A stretch of 64,000 nt of DNA from contig DATGLD010000044.1 of assembly GCA_035294305.1 (NCBI GenBank), forward strand, positions 1 to 64,000. The letters run 5' to 3'. Positions 33,299-42,439 of the stretch are shown in pieces. Positions within the stretch are counted from its first letter, which is position 1. Each line of letters begins with the position of its first letter. Origin of the DNA: DASRBN01 sp035294305 (GTDB lineage: Bacteria > Chloroflexota > Ktedonobacteria > Ktedonobacterales > Ktedonobacteraceae). The position numbers and the translations under genes were made by a program. Below the pieces are notes generated by a model, which had not been told where the DNA came from, did no database searches, and was given only the letters and a program-made list of their open reading frames with translations.

Positions 33299-34726
33299 AG
33301 CAGGATGCGTTCCCACCAGGGGCAAACAAAACGTAAAACACGCTCCCTGCCCTGGCTGGCTCTCCAACTCTACACGGCCTCCATGCGCCTGGACCATCTG
33401 CTTGACGATGGCCAGGCCAAGCCCTGTACCGCCGGTCGCACGCGAGCGCGAGGCGTCGGCACGATAGAAACGCTCGAAGATGTATGGCAGGTGCTCGGCA
33501 GCAATGCCCTCGCCGCTATCTTTTACTCTCACGCACACCTCTTCCCCATTAGCATGTGCATTCACCCAGATTGCTCCCCTGGCAGGCGTATGTGTAATGG
33601 CGTTGCTCAATAAATTGCGCAGGATTTGCCCAACGCGCTCCGCATCGGCTTCAACCTCGGGCAAATCTGGCGCAATATCGACATGGATAGCAATTTGCTT
33701 GCGTTCGGCCTGTAGCTGCAAAGCATATACCGCTTTGACGATGCTTTCCTCAATCGCCATGGGGCTGCGTGCCAGGTAGAGTTGCCCGGCCTCGGCGAGG
33801 CTCAATTCCTGCAAATCGGCCACCAGGCGGCTCAAGAGCAGCGATTCTTCATAGAGCGAGGCAATGATTTCCTGCGTAGGCTGGATTACACGATCTTGTA
33901 GCGCCTCAAGATAGCCACGAATATTGGAGAGGGGCGTGCGAAGTTCGTGAGCTATATCGCTGACCATGTTGCGGCGCAGATGTTCCGAACGCTCGAGGCT
34001 ATCGGCCATCGTGTTGAAGGCGCGTGCAAGTTTTCCAATCTCATCCTTCGCCCGTATCTTCACGCGCCGGCTGAGGTCGCCTTTCTCCATACTATTCGCA
34101 ACTACGGTCAATGCCCGGATGGGCTTAATAATCTGGTGTGAACACAACAGCGTCAGGAGTAGCGCTACCACTCCGGCGAGTACTAACGCCCACCAGAACG
34201 AACTATTCACAGAGCCAAAAAAGCTCTGTTCAGAAGGAGATGAAATGGGTAGAGCTTGAACCGAGGGGCTCATATTCGTAGAAATAACCAGTATTGGCCC
34301 ATTCTCAACGGTTGGAAAGTACAGCGAAGTACCTGCCTTGTTGGTGGCATCTAACGACTCCTTGGATGAGGTAATGCTCTGGGCTGGGACCGAGGCTGCT
34401 GAATCGGCAAGCACACGCGAGTTGGCATCAACCAGGATAATGCGCATCCTGGTAATCTCTGCCGCTTGATCGACATACTGCTGGATGGACTTCGGGTTGG
34501 ATTGATAAGCGGTAAGCACCCGGTAGCTGATGGCCTGAATGTTAAGGTAGAACGTCTTGTCGATGGTGAATGAACCCAACGTACTCTTGCCATTTTTGAC
34601 GTAGCTCCGGAATGCATTGCTGGTGATCTGGCTGGCAAACCCTTCGGCGGTGATCAGCGCTACCATTACGACGAGCATGAACATTAGCAGCAAACGCACG
34701 CGCAGGCTGCGCAGTTGCAACCTCAT
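33290..34726 (-). CDS. Membrane sensor histidine kinase (HAMP-HisKA-HATPase)
   Basis: A 478-aa kinase: first TM about 8-28, an extracytoplasmic sensor of about 150 residues, second TM (FWWALVLAGVVALLLTLLC), HAMP, HisKA with DIAHELRTPLSNIRGYLEAL, and HATPase with NLLSNAITHTP, KDSGEGIAAEHL and GGTGLGLAIVKQM. It overlaps the response regulator gene by 4 bp (ATGA) and has AGGAGG 8 bp before its ATG. The pair is divergent from the FtsX-type ABC genes and may control them. Confidence 0.92.
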   Translation of the reverse strand: MRLQLRSLRVRLLLMFMLVVMVALITAEGFASQITSNAFRSYVKNGKSTLGSFTIDKTFYLNIQAISYRVLTAYQSNPKSIQQYVDQAAEITRMRIILVDANSRVLADSAASVPAQSITSSKESLDATNKAGTSLYFPTVENGPILVISTNMSPSVQALPISSPSEQSFFGSVNSSFWWALVLAGVVALLLTLLCSHQIIKPIRALTVVANSMEKGDLSRRVKIRAKDEIGKLARAFNTMADSLERSEHLRRNMVSDIAHELRTPLSNIRGYLEALQDRVIQPTQEIIASLYEESLLLSRLVADLQELSLAEAGQLYLARSPMAIEESIVKAVYALQLQAERKQIAIHVDIAPDLPEVEADAERVGQILRNLLSNAITHTPARGAIWVNAHANGEEVCVRVKDSGEGIAAEHLPYIFERFYRADASRSRATGGTGLGLAIVKQMVQAHGGRVELESQPGQGACFTFCLPLVGTHPALE

Positions 34727-35418
34727 GTTTCTTCCCTCCTGAACTTATAGCCAACGCCATACACTGTTTGCAGGTAGACCGGCTCATTAGGATGCGGTTC
34801 GATCTTCTTGCGCAGGTTCATGATATGCACATCCACCGTCCGTTCAAAGCCCTCATAATCCATACCAAAGACGCGCTTCACCAGCTCCAACCTGCTGAAA
34901 ACGCGCCCAGGCTCTCGCATCAACGTCTCCAGAATTTTAAATTCCTTCGGCGTCAGGTCGATGAGTCGCCCATGCAGCCGCACCTCGTGGGCGCGAAAAT
35001 CCACCCTAAAAGGGCCAATGGTTAATTCTTCTTCTGGAAGATCATCTGCCTGCTGGCTGCTGCGCCGTAGCACGACGCGCACGCGAGCGACGAGTTCGCG
35101 CGGACTGAACGGCTTGGTCAGGTAGTCATCGGCCCCCTGGTCGAGTCCGAGCAGCATGTCTTCTTCGGCGGCCTTCGCGGTGAGCATGATGATGGGAACC
35201 TGTGACTCGGCGCGCAAGATGCGGCAGACATCGATGCCATCCACCTGCGGCAGCATCCAATCCAGGATCACCAGGCTTGGATTTCTCTGTCTCGCCAGCT
35301 GCAAGGCCTGTTGCCCATCATGTGCCGCCAGCACCCGATACTTCTCGCGTTCCAGGTACAGCCTGATCAAGTCAACAGTTTTCTTATCGTCATCTACTAC
35401 CAGAATGGTGCGGCTCAT
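34723..35418 (-). CDS. OmpR/PhoB-family response regulator
   Basis: A 231-aa regulator: receiver with VVDDD, phosphoacceptor Asp53 in LVILDWMLP and LTKPFSPREL, then a winged helix (RVFSRLELVKRVFGMDYEGFERTVDVHIMNLRKKIEP...VYGVGYKF). It is phosphorylated by the adjacent kinase and would bind direct repeats with an 11-bp period. It heads the minus-strand operon and is divergent from the ABC permease gene. Confidence 0.93.
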   Translation of the reverse strand: MSRTILVVDDDKKTVDLIRLYLEREKYRVLAAHDGQQALQLARQRNPSLVILDWMLPQVDGIDVCRILRAESQVPIIMLTAKAAEEDMLLGLDQGADDYLTKPFSPRELVARVRVVLRRSSQQADDLPEEELTIGPFRVDFRAHEVRLHGRLIDLTPKEFKILETLMREPGRVFSRLELVKRVFGMDYEGFERTVDVHIMNLRKKIEPHPNEPVYLQTVYGVGYKFRREET

Positions 35419-35572
35419 CGAACTTCTCTATCAAACTATGCAAAAGAATCGGCCCGGTGCCCATCCATAAGTATAGCCCAAAGTTGTGAAGTTCTTATGA
35501 AGAAATGTTGTGGGATTGAATTTCACAGCAACCTGACACGTTCTTCATCACTTCTTTACTACTTCCCGGTTA

Positions 35573-35606
35573 TTGTAGGGGCAGCGGCTGGTCCCTGTCC
35601 TGATCG
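35573..35606. repeat. Short TAGGGGCAGCGG repeat
   Basis: TGTAGGGGCAGCGGCTGGTC and following bases match the arm of the inverted repeat at 55242-55272 in most positions. It lies in the divergent promoter region between the response regulator and the permease gene, about 20-50 bp upstream of the permease start. Confidence 0.45.
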
Positions 35607-35626
35607 AAATATGAAGGAGGTTCTTT

Positions 35627-38542
35627 ATGGCATCCGTCCCATCAACATTAGCGCGACAACGCACCTTTCAAATAGTACCCGCCATCGTCAAACTTGCTCG
35701 CTGGCGGCTAAGGCAAATGTGGCACGTCCTGTTCGTTACCTGGCTTGGCATAGTCGCCATGGTTGTACTGGCCTGCGCAATACCCCTGTTCTCGCAGGTT
35801 GCGATGACTGCCGGTTTGCGCAATGCCCTGGCCAGCGCACCGCCTGACGAGCAGAGGCTGACTTTCAGCCTGCTGAACGGCGCGCCTACATCCAGCTTGA
35901 TTTCTCAGGCACAGCAGGATATCGAGCAGGCAGTCCATAGCAATCTCGCTTCCTACATCAATGGCCCGGCGCAGTTCTCGGTGCATACGCCCGCGCTGAA
36001 TATTCTCCCTGCGCATGAAACGACAGCGCCGGCGCAAAGTACAGGGCCGCTCATCAGTCTGACCGGCTACGAACTCAACGCGGTAGGCAATCAGATCACC
36101 GTCCTGCAAGGACGATTACCGGCCACAAGTAGCAACGGGATCGAAATAGCCCTCACTCAGGCAACTGCTAACGCCTTGAAGGTCGGCGTTGGATCGGTAA
36201 TTACCGCGCAATTCCCGCAGAGCGTGGGCAGCGAGACATGGGCGCTACACGTGGTGGGCATCTTCTCTCTGAAACCAACCTGGCAGGGCCTTAACACGTT
36301 TCAACCACAAACTATAGATAGTGGAAACATCTATCAATCGCTGGCATCTAGCCAGGCATTGTTGCCAAACATTGCATCCATACAGGTACAGGTAGCTATT
36401 GGCAACAAGAGAGAGATTAGCAAGGGTGACCTGTTCGCCTCGTTCTTTCGCCTGAACTGGAGCTATGCATTTGACTCGTCGCATGTCGATATCAATAATC
36501 TGAGCGCGCTCACGCAGGCGGCAAACAATACAGAATCGCAAGCAAACAATGCGCTCGACAACTTGCCTGGCACGCTCTTGGGACCCCAGTTTTCAGGCGC
36601 GCTTTTTGACATACTGCCCCGGTATGCGACGAGGGTGGACGTAGGCGAAGGGCTCGTCTCCATCATGCTCATTTTGACGCTCGGGCTGGTCCTCTTTCTG
36701 GTAAGTATGATGTCCACCGCGCTTGTTGAACGCCAGGCCGCTACCATCGCGATATTGCGCAGTCGCGGAGCTACCCGCCGCCACATCTTCGGCACATTCG
36801 TCACGCAAGGCATCGGATTGGCTATAGTCGCGTTGCTTATTGGGCCGTTCATCTCCATTTTGCTGGTGCGGCTCCTTTCGCAACTCCTGCTGCCATCCAC
36901 GGACCTTGCTGCGCTGGATGTGCTGACAGGCAATCTCATATCCACGGTGCTCAGTGTCTGGTGGGTTGATGTGCTGGCCGTATTATGCGCAGTAATCGCC
37001 GTGATCATCGCGGTTAGACGCGCCACGGCGCTGGATGTGCTGGCGTTTCGTCGCGAATCCTCGCGCTCAACACATCGCTCGCTCTGGCGGCGTCTCAACC
37101 TGGATCTCTTCACCGCCGTGCTCATCTGCGCCGGTTACGTGGCCTATGCCTACCTTGCGGCATACTATACACAGTATTCTGATCCTGGCTTAGGTATTGC
37201 GCTTGCCCTGCTCGCTCTCGTAGCGCCGCCCGTAGTGCTGACCGCGGGTCTCACCATCTTTCTGCGGCTCTTCCCGCTGTTATTGCGCCTGGGAGCGTGG
37301 CTTGCCTCACGCGGTCGCAAAGCCCCTGCCCCACTTGCCATAGCGCAGATGGAACGCGCGCCACGCCCGACCACGCGCATGATTTTGCTACTGGCGCTCG
37401 GCATCTCATTTGCCTTCTACACGCTCACCTTCATTGCCACCCAGCAGCAGCGCGTCATAGATGCGGCGGCATACGAAGTAGGCGCGGATTTCAGCGGCCC
37501 AGTTTCACCGCCGGCACAGACGCAAACACTGGCCCGGCAAACTGCCACATACCTGCATACACCAGGTGTCGTTTCCGCAACGCTGGGCTACCAGGGCTCG
37601 GTTTTCTCGCAGCAGGATGGCACAACAACTGAACTTGTCGGTGTAGACGCCAGTAACTACGCGAATACGGCGGACTGGTACTCGCAGTACGCGGATCAAT
37701 CGCTTCCCAGTCTGATGGCCCTGCTCGTTTCACATCGCGCCGATGCTGCCGCGCACGATGCGGTCTATGCGCTGGTGGATGACAATACCTGGAAGGACCT
37801 GAATCTCTCGATTGGCGCGACCTTTATCCTGCCTACGGTCGATGGCTACAGCACGCACTTCATCATAGCCGGAAGGGTGCATAATATTCCGGGCGTTTAT
37901 GATACTCCTGGAACAGATGGCCTGCTGTTCGACTACCAGAGTTACGCGACCGTCTACGCAAAGGATACCGGCGGAACGCTATCGCCGAATTACGTCTGGC
38001 TGCACACGCGAGACGATGCCGCTTCGCTTGCCAGCGTGCGCCATGCTTTTCCAGGTCTGCAAGATCGTCGCGCCATCACCAGCAACATGCAGGACGACCC
38101 ATTGCACATCAACATTCTCAACATGTTAGGTATCGGCGTGATAACAGCCCTGCTGCTTGCGCTTGTTGGCACGCTCTTCTCAGCATGGCTGAATGCCGGC
38201 GGACGATTGACCAGCTTCGCCGTCCTGCGCGCGTTAGGCATGGCTCCACGCCAGATCGCAGCCGTGCTGCTGTGGGAACTGGGCAGCATTTGCATCGCCG
38301 CGCTCCTACTCGGCATTGGCCTGGGCTACTTCCTGACCCTGCTGATCAAGCCGGTACTCTTTGTTACCGACTTCATCGGAGGCATCAACAACTTTACCCC
38401 TATACAACTCATCCTGCCACAATTCCAGTTGGCGATGGTACTGGGTGCGGTAGTTGTCATCTGTATCGTCACGCTCGCGCTCATGGCACGACTCGTTTCA
38501 CGTCCATCGCTGAGCCAGACCTTACGACTCAACGAAGACTAG
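35627..38542 (+). CDS. Large FtsX/MacB-type ABC transporter permease
   Basis: A 971-aa permease with an N-terminal helix (about 40-60), a large outward domain, a first FtsX block (about 340-480, with RSRGATRRHIFGTF), further membrane helices in the middle (about 500-560), a second outward domain, and a final FtsX block (RALGMAPRQIAAVLLWELG). Total about 10 helices. Such double-FtsX permeases form MacB/LolCE/BceB-like machines that extract or export lipids or peptides using separate ATPases. AAGGAGG lies 6 bp before the ATG. The next two genes encode ATPases. Confidence 0.85.
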   Translation: MASVPSTLARQRTFQIVPAIVKLARWRLRQMWHVLFVTWLGIVAMVVLACAIPLFSQVAMTAGLRNALASAPPDEQRLTFSLLNGAPTSSLISQAQQDIEQAVHSNLASYINGPAQFSVHTPALNILPAHETTAPAQSTGPLISLTGYELNAVGNQITVLQGRLPATSSNGIEIALTQATANALKVGVGSVITAQFPQSVGSETWALHVVGIFSLKPTWQGLNTFQPQTIDSGNIYQSLASSQALLPNIASIQVQVAIGNKREISKGDLFASFFRLNWSYAFDSSHVDINNLSALTQAANNTESQANNALDNLPGTLLGPQFSGALFDILPRYATRVDVGEGLVSIMLILTLGLVLFLVSMMSTALVERQAATIAILRSRGATRRHIFGTFVTQGIGLAIVALLIGPFISILLVRLLSQLLLPSTDLAALDVLTGNLISTVLSVWWVDVLAVLCAVIAVIIAVRRATALDVLAFRRESSRSTHRSLWRRLNLDLFTAVLICAGYVAYAYLAAYYTQYSDPGLGIALALLALVAPPVVLTAGLTIFLRLFPLLLRLGAWLASRGRKAPAPLAIAQMERAPRPTTRMILLLALGISFAFYTLTFIATQQQRVIDAAAYEVGADFSGPVSPPAQTQTLARQTATYLHTPGVVSATLGYQGSVFSQQDGTTTELVGVDASNYANTADWYSQYADQSLPSLMALLVSHRADAAAHDAVYALVDDNTWKDLNLSIGATFILPTVDGYSTHFIIAGRVHNIPGVYDTPGTDGLLFDYQSYATVYAKDTGGTLSPNYVWLHTRDDAASLASVRHAFPGLQDRRAITSNMQDDPLHINILNMLGIGVITALLLALVGTLFSAWLNAGGRLTSFAVLRALGMAPRQIAAVLLWELGSICIAALLLGIGLGYFLTLLIKPVLFVTDFIGGINNFTPIQLILPQFQLAMVLGAVVVICIVTLALMARLVSRPSLSQTLRLNED

Positions 38543-38543
38543 T

Positions 38544-38568
38544 AAGGGCGACCACAAGGGTCGCCCTT
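38544..38568. repeat. GGGCGACC hairpin between permease and ATPase
   Basis: Perfect 10-bp arms (AAGGGCGACC and GGTCGCCCTT) with a 5-bp loop, 1 bp after the permease stop. The same GGGCGACCAC core recurs inside the hairpin elements near 59.3 and 63.4 kb. Confidence 0.65.
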
Positions 38569-38599
38569 CCCACAAGGTGTTTCCAAAAGGAGAAACATT

Positions 38600-39724
38600 A
38601 TGCAAAAGAACCTGGTGACATGCGAAAACCTGATCAAGATATACAAAACCGACGATATCGAGGTGGTAGCGCTGCAAGGGCTTGACCTGGAAGTCGCGTC
38701 TGGAGAAATGATCGCGCTGGTGGGTGCATCCGGCTCCGGTAAAACCACCCTGATGAATATCCTGGGGGGACTCGATACACCCAGCGCCGGGCGTGCGAGG
38801 GTCGATGAATACGATCTAACGCGGTTGAACGAGGAGCAGCGCACACGCTATCGCAACCTGGTGGTTGGTTACCTGTGGCAGCAGAGCGGGCGCAATCTCC
38901 TGCCTGATTTAACGGCAGCTGACAACATCGAGCTTCCGCAGGTGCTCAATGGAACCGGTAGAGCGCCCAGTACGAAACGCACGCAGGAGTTGCTGGCGCT
39001 GGTTGGCCTGGCAGCGATGGCAAAGAAAAAGCCCGCGCAGCTTTCAGGCGGAGAACAGCAGCGTATCGCCATTGCCGTAGCCCTCGCTAACGAACCCATC
39101 TTACTGCTTGCCGACGAACCCACGGGCGAACTCGACTCTGTAACGGCTCGCGAGATCATCGCCTGCCTGCGCCAGATAAACCAGCAGCTCGGCCTGACCA
39201 TCATCCTCGTCACGCACGATGTCGCCGTCGCCTCGGAAGTCGACCGCACGCTTGCCATACGCGATGGCCGCATAAGTACTGAGACCATCCGGCGCAACCA
39301 ACCGCTGGCAACAGAGATTGGTTCCAACGGGTCGGGCGTGGCAAGTACAAGCACAGCTATCGGACTCTCACTGGAGACCCATGCCGAGTCCATCTTCATC
39401 GACCGCATCGGTATCCTGCAACTGCCAAAGGACGTAACTGAGCGCGTTATCCTGGATGGCCGCGCGGATGTCTCTATCGCCGCTGACCACGTCGAACTCT
39501 GGCCCATCGACACGCTCGATGATTCAAGGAACGATGCAGCTTCAGCCGGAAAAAGTGCGGTAATCGGCCTCTCTCTGCACACTCATCGCGAATCTATCCT
39601 GGTTGACCATGCCGGACGCCTGCAACTGCCAAGAGAAGCGTTGGAACGCATTCCCTTTCACGGGCGAGCGCGGGTCCAGGTCATCGATAACCACATCGAA
39701 CTCTGGCCCCTAACAGAGCTGTAG
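38600..39724 (+). CDS. ABC transporter ATPase with tandem AbrB-like C-terminal repeats
   Basis: A 374-aa protein. Residues 1-230 are a MacB/LolD-type ATPase: GASGSGKTTLMNILGG Walker A, LSGGEQQRIAIA signature, LLADEPTGELD Walker B and THDVAV switch. The extra 140 residues hold two copies (about 254-305 and 322-374) of a unit reading IGLSLxTHxESIxxDxxGxLQLPKxxxERxxxxGRAxVxxxxxHxELWP. The segment DHAGRLQLPREALE resembles the first strands of SpoVT/AbrB domains. This tail is not part of standard LolD/MacB ATPases; it may bind DNA, dimerise or contact the permease. AGGAGA precedes the ATG. The TAG stop is part of a family 1 repeat. Confidence 0.85.
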   Translation: MQKNLVTCENLIKIYKTDDIEVVALQGLDLEVASGEMIALVGASGSGKTTLMNILGGLDTPSAGRARVDEYDLTRLNEEQRTRYRNLVVGYLWQQSGRNLLPDLTAADNIELPQVLNGTGRAPSTKRTQELLALVGLAAMAKKKPAQLSGGEQQRIAIAVALANEPILLLADEPTGELDSVTAREIIACLRQINQQLGLTIILVTHDVAVASEVDRTLAIRDGRISTETIRRNQPLATEIGSNGSGVASTSTAIGLSLETHAESIFIDRIGILQLPKDVTERVILDGRADVSIAADHVELWPIDTLDDSRNDAASAGKSAVIGLSLHTHRESILVDHAGRLQLPREALERIPFHGRARVQVIDNHIELWPLTEL

Positions 39725-39743
39725 GGGTCGATTGATTGCGGGC
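39721..39743. repeat. REP-like element, family 1, supplying a stop codon
   Basis: GTAGGGGTCGATTGATTGCG and following bases. The TAG at 39722-39724 terminates the preceding ATPase. Confidence 0.6.
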
Positions 39744-39856
39744 ATCGCCCATGATGAGTTTTCACGACCAAAATCGGTCATCCAAGCGGTCCAGCCCATG
39801 TCCAACATGCACCAATATTAGAAAAAAATCGAGCAATTAGAAAGGACCATAAACAC

Positions 39857-40555
39857 ATGACAGAATCAACGAGCATAGCTACCACGATAGTCGAGGCGCA
39901 AGGCATCACACGTGATTTCCAGGCGGGGAGCGTCATAGTCCACGCGTTGCGTGGCATTGATCTCCACATCGCGGCAGGAGAATTTGTCACATTACGCGGG
40001 CGTTCAGGCTCCGGCAAGACTACACTGCTGAACATTCTGGTTGGCCTGGATGACGCGACGCAAGGCCATGTAAACATCCTGGGGCGCGATCTATCACAAA
40101 TGAACGAAGCGGCTCGTGCCGCGCTGCGCCGCGAGAACACCGGCATCCTTTTCCAGAATGCTCACCTCTTTCCGGCATTGACGGCGCAGGAGAATGTCGA
40201 GGTGGCGCTGCGCCTGCTCGGTGTTCCGGGCAGCGAACGCATAGATCGCGCTCTTGAAGCCCTGGAACTTGTCGGCCTGGGCGCTCGCATCCGGCACCGC
40301 GCTATGGAGCTTTCCGGCGGCGAGCAGCAGCGGGTCGCACTGGCGCGGGCGCTTGTGCATCGACCTCATTTTGTCGTGGCCGACGAACCTACAGGCAACC
40401 TGGATTCAACGACGGGACAAACAATTGTAAGGTTGTTGCGCGCTATTGTGCGGCAAACCGGCATCGGATTGCTGGTGGCGACCCACGATGCCGTGGTGAT
40501 GTCGGCGGCAGACCGGGTTTTGCAGATACACGATGGAATGATTGTGGAGCAATAA
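39857..40555 (+). CDS. LolD/MacB-type ABC transporter ATPase
   Basis: A 232-aa ATPase: GRSGSGKTTLLNILVG Walker A, LSGGEQQRVALARALV signature, FVVADEPTGNLD Walker B and ATHDAVV switch. It follows the first ATPase (132-bp gap) and could serve the same permease as the second half of a heterodimer, or an unlinked permease. No permease follows in this window. Confidence 0.9.
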   Translation: MTESTSIATTIVEAQGITRDFQAGSVIVHALRGIDLHIAAGEFVTLRGRSGSGKTTLLNILVGLDDATQGHVNILGRDLSQMNEAARAALRRENTGILFQNAHLFPALTAQENVEVALRLLGVPGSERIDRALEALELVGLGARIRHRAMELSGGEQQRVALARALVHRPHFVVADEPTGNLDSTTGQTIVRLLRAIVRQTGIGLLVATHDAVVMSAADRVLQIHDGMIVEQ

Positions 40556-40580
40556 CGGCAAATTTTTGTTAGAAAAGGCG

Positions 40581-40610
40581 AGAGATTCTGAGCGACAGCG
40601 AAGAATCTCT
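40581..40610. repeat. REP-like inverted repeat, family 2
   Basis: AGAGATTCTGAGC...GAAGAATCTCT with 9-bp outer arms (40581-40589, 40602-40610), 25 bp after the ATPase stop. A probable terminator for the ABC operon. Confidence 0.65.
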
Positions 40611-40680
40611 GTCTCCTTTCATCCGAGTCACTTCACCTGAGCTAACGGACTCATAGGTAGTAATCATCGATGTATATGCC

Positions 40681-40710
40681 TTGACAAGTATATACTCTAT
40701 GGGGTATACT
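40681..40710 (+). promoter_or_regulatory. Strong sigma70-type promoter
   Basis: TTGACA (40681-40686), 18-bp spacer, TATACT (40705-40710). The spacer region also carries a partial inverted repeat (AGTATATAC ... GTATACT), which could be an operator. It would transcribe the ArsR remnant and the VOC gene. Confidence 0.65.
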
Positions 40711-40790
40711 AAGAAAGTAGAACCTGTGTTCAAAACCATTGCGGATGTGCTCGAACGCAGAGATCTATCAATACCAACGCAAAGGAAGAT
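40711..40790 (+). pseudogene. ArsR-type N-terminal remnant
   Basis: Translation reads VEPVFKTIADVLERRDLSI, closely matching the start of the ArsR protein encoded at 41340 (MESVFEIIAEPNRRAILSL), and the DNA aligns over about 55 bp. The rest of the gene is absent and the start codon is changed. It appears to be the truncated 5' end of a paralogue whose promoter now drives the VOC gene. Confidence 0.45.
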
Positions 40791-40836
40791 TAGACGACGC
40801 GGCCCAAACCGCGCACATAGCACAAGGAGAAACGAA

Positions 40837-41229
40837 ATGAAAATCAAACTGACCGGCGTATACGTAGACGACCAGGACAAGGCCCTGCGCTTCTATACAG
40901 AGGTACTGGGCTTCGTCAAGAAGACCGATGTCCGCCAGGGTCCATATCGCTGGCTGACCGTGGCCTCACCTGAGGAACCGGACGGCACTGAGCTGCAGCT
41001 GGCGCTGAACGACAACCCCGCGGCCAGCGCGTACCAGCAGGCGCTCTTTCAACAGGGCCAACCCGCGGCCATGTTTTTCACTGACGACGTCAAGGGAGAC
41101 TACGAGCGGATCAAGGCCCGTGGCGCCGAGTTCACGATGCCGCCCACCGGCGTGACCGGCTCGACCATTGCGATGCTGAACGACACCTGCGGCAATCTCA
41201 TTCAGCTTACCCAGTTGGCACGCTATTAA
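40837..41229 (+). CDS. VOC family (glyoxalase/bleomycin resistance-type) protein
   Basis: A 130-aa protein with the vicinal oxygen chelate fold: KLTGVYVDDQDKALRFYTEVLGF, a central LQLAL strand and AMLNDTCGNLIQLTQ at the end. The metal-ligand positions are partly kept (Glu in ELQLAL and the C-terminal region). This subfamily (glyoxalase-like, often next to ArsR and SRPBCC genes) is mostly uncharacterised. The ATG at 40837 has AAGGAGA upstream. Confidence 0.85.
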   Translation: MKIKLTGVYVDDQDKALRFYTEVLGFVKKTDVRQGPYRWLTVASPEEPDGTELQLALNDNPAASAYQQALFQQGQPAAMFFTDDVKGDYERIKARGAEFTMPPTGVTGSTIAMLNDTCGNLIQLTQLARY

Positions 41230-41339
41230 GGGCGACCGTTCAGCAGGATGGCAGCGCGGTGGGCGCCAGCGCCTACCGGTGCTGGGTCATCCGGATTCAC
41301 CGGTCGCTGTGGACGATCTAAGGAGTGTACTATAAGAGC

Positions 41340-41690
41340 ATGGAATCCGTGTTCGAAATTATTGCGGAACCGAACCGCCGCGCGATCTTGAGCCTGCTGG
41401 TCTCGTCACAGCAGTCGGTTGGAGAGATCGGACGCCAGCTTCATATGTCGCAGCCAACCGTGTCAAAGCACCTGCGCGTGCTGCGCGAGGCCGGCTTCGT
41501 GGAAGCCACGGTGGACGCGCAGCGCCGTCTCTACCGCCTGAAGCCGGAACCGCTTCAGGAGGTGGATGCGTGGCTGGCCCCGTTCCGCCGGTTCTGGTCC
41601 GCTCACCTGGATGCGCTCGAACGCCACCTCGACCGCATGGATCAATCACCCCCAACAAAAACGAAAAGGAAGGCAAGGAGAAGACGATGA
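41340..41690 (+). CDS. ArsR-family transcriptional regulator
   Basis: A 116-aa winged HTH protein: FEIIAEPNRRAILSLLVSSQ, HTH SVGEIGRQLHMSQPTVSKHLRVLREAGFV, then a wing and helix (RLYRLKPEPLQEVDAWL). There is no metal-binding CxC motif, matching the non-metal ArsR group paired with SRPBCC genes. It overlaps the SRPBCC gene by 4 bp. AAGGAG lies 14 bp before the ATG, rather far, so a GTG at 41325 is possible. Confidence 0.88.
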   Translation: MESVFEIIAEPNRRAILSLLVSSQQSVGEIGRQLHMSQPTVSKHLRVLREAGFVEATVDAQRRLYRLKPEPLQEVDAWLAPFRRFWSAHLDALERHLDRMDQSPPTKTKRKARRRR

Positions 41691-42253
41691 CCAATCGCGA
41701 GCAGTATACACCGGGTCCGGCCAGCGGAGCGCAGGTACGAAAGGACGGAGAGAAGTGGACGCTCATTCTCACGAGAGAACTGCGTCACTCGCCGGAAAAA
41801 GTCTGGCAGGCGCTTACGGAACCGGCGCACCTGCGCGAGTGGGCTCCTTTTGAAGCCGATAGGAGCCTGGGTACGGTGGGGGCCATGGTGAAGCTCACCA
41901 CGGTGGGAGCGCCCACGCCACAGGTTACCGAAACGAGAGTGACGCGAGCAGACGCGCCCTCGGTGCTTGAGTACAACTGGGGTGACAACGTGATCCGGTG
42001 GGAACTCGAAGCCTCTCGTGGCGGCACGCGCCTGACGCTGTGGCACAGCATTGATCGCCGCTTCATCTCAATGGGTGCTGCCGGGTGGCACATTTGTTTG
42101 GATGTTCTGGATCACCTTCTCAGCGGAACTCCCACCGGGCGCATCGTGGGTGGCGAGGCAGTGAAGTTCGGTTGGCCCCGGCTCAATTCAGAGTATGCCC
42201 GGCAATTCGGTATTGAAGTTCCCAGCCCCCCACCCGACGTCGCCCAATCCTGA
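41687..42253 (+). CDS. SRPBCC (AHSA1-like) family protein
   Basis: A 188-aa protein with the START-like SRPBCC fold: LTRELRHSPEKVWQALTEPAHLREWAPF, then PSVLEYNWGDNVIRWELE and a long C-terminal helix (GWHICLDVLDHLLSG). These proteins bind hydrophobic ligands or aid Hsp90-type ATPases. ArsR-SRPBCC gene pairs are widespread, and the ArsR protein usually represses the pair. AAGGAG lies 6 bp before the ATG. Confidence 0.88.
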   Translation: MTNREQYTPGPASGAQVRKDGEKWTLILTRELRHSPEKVWQALTEPAHLREWAPFEADRSLGTVGAMVKLTTVGAPTPQVTETRVTRADAPSVLEYNWGDNVIRWELEASRGGTRLTLWHSIDRRFISMGAAGWHICLDVLDHLLSGTPTGRIVGGEAVKFGWPRLNSEYARQFGIEVPSPPPDVAQS

Positions 42254-42439
42254 AATGGTTCAAGCGCAATATTACCATATCCGGAGAATCCCTCTAGAGA
42301 GCTGGAGTTCCACATTCCGGCTCTCCAATAGCTTGCCCTGATCCCCTTTAGCGTGTTACTATCTTTCAGGAAGAATAGTTTGCAATAGCTGAAATGCTCA
42401 GGCTATCTGCATGACCACCCATACCCGGATGGATTCCCA

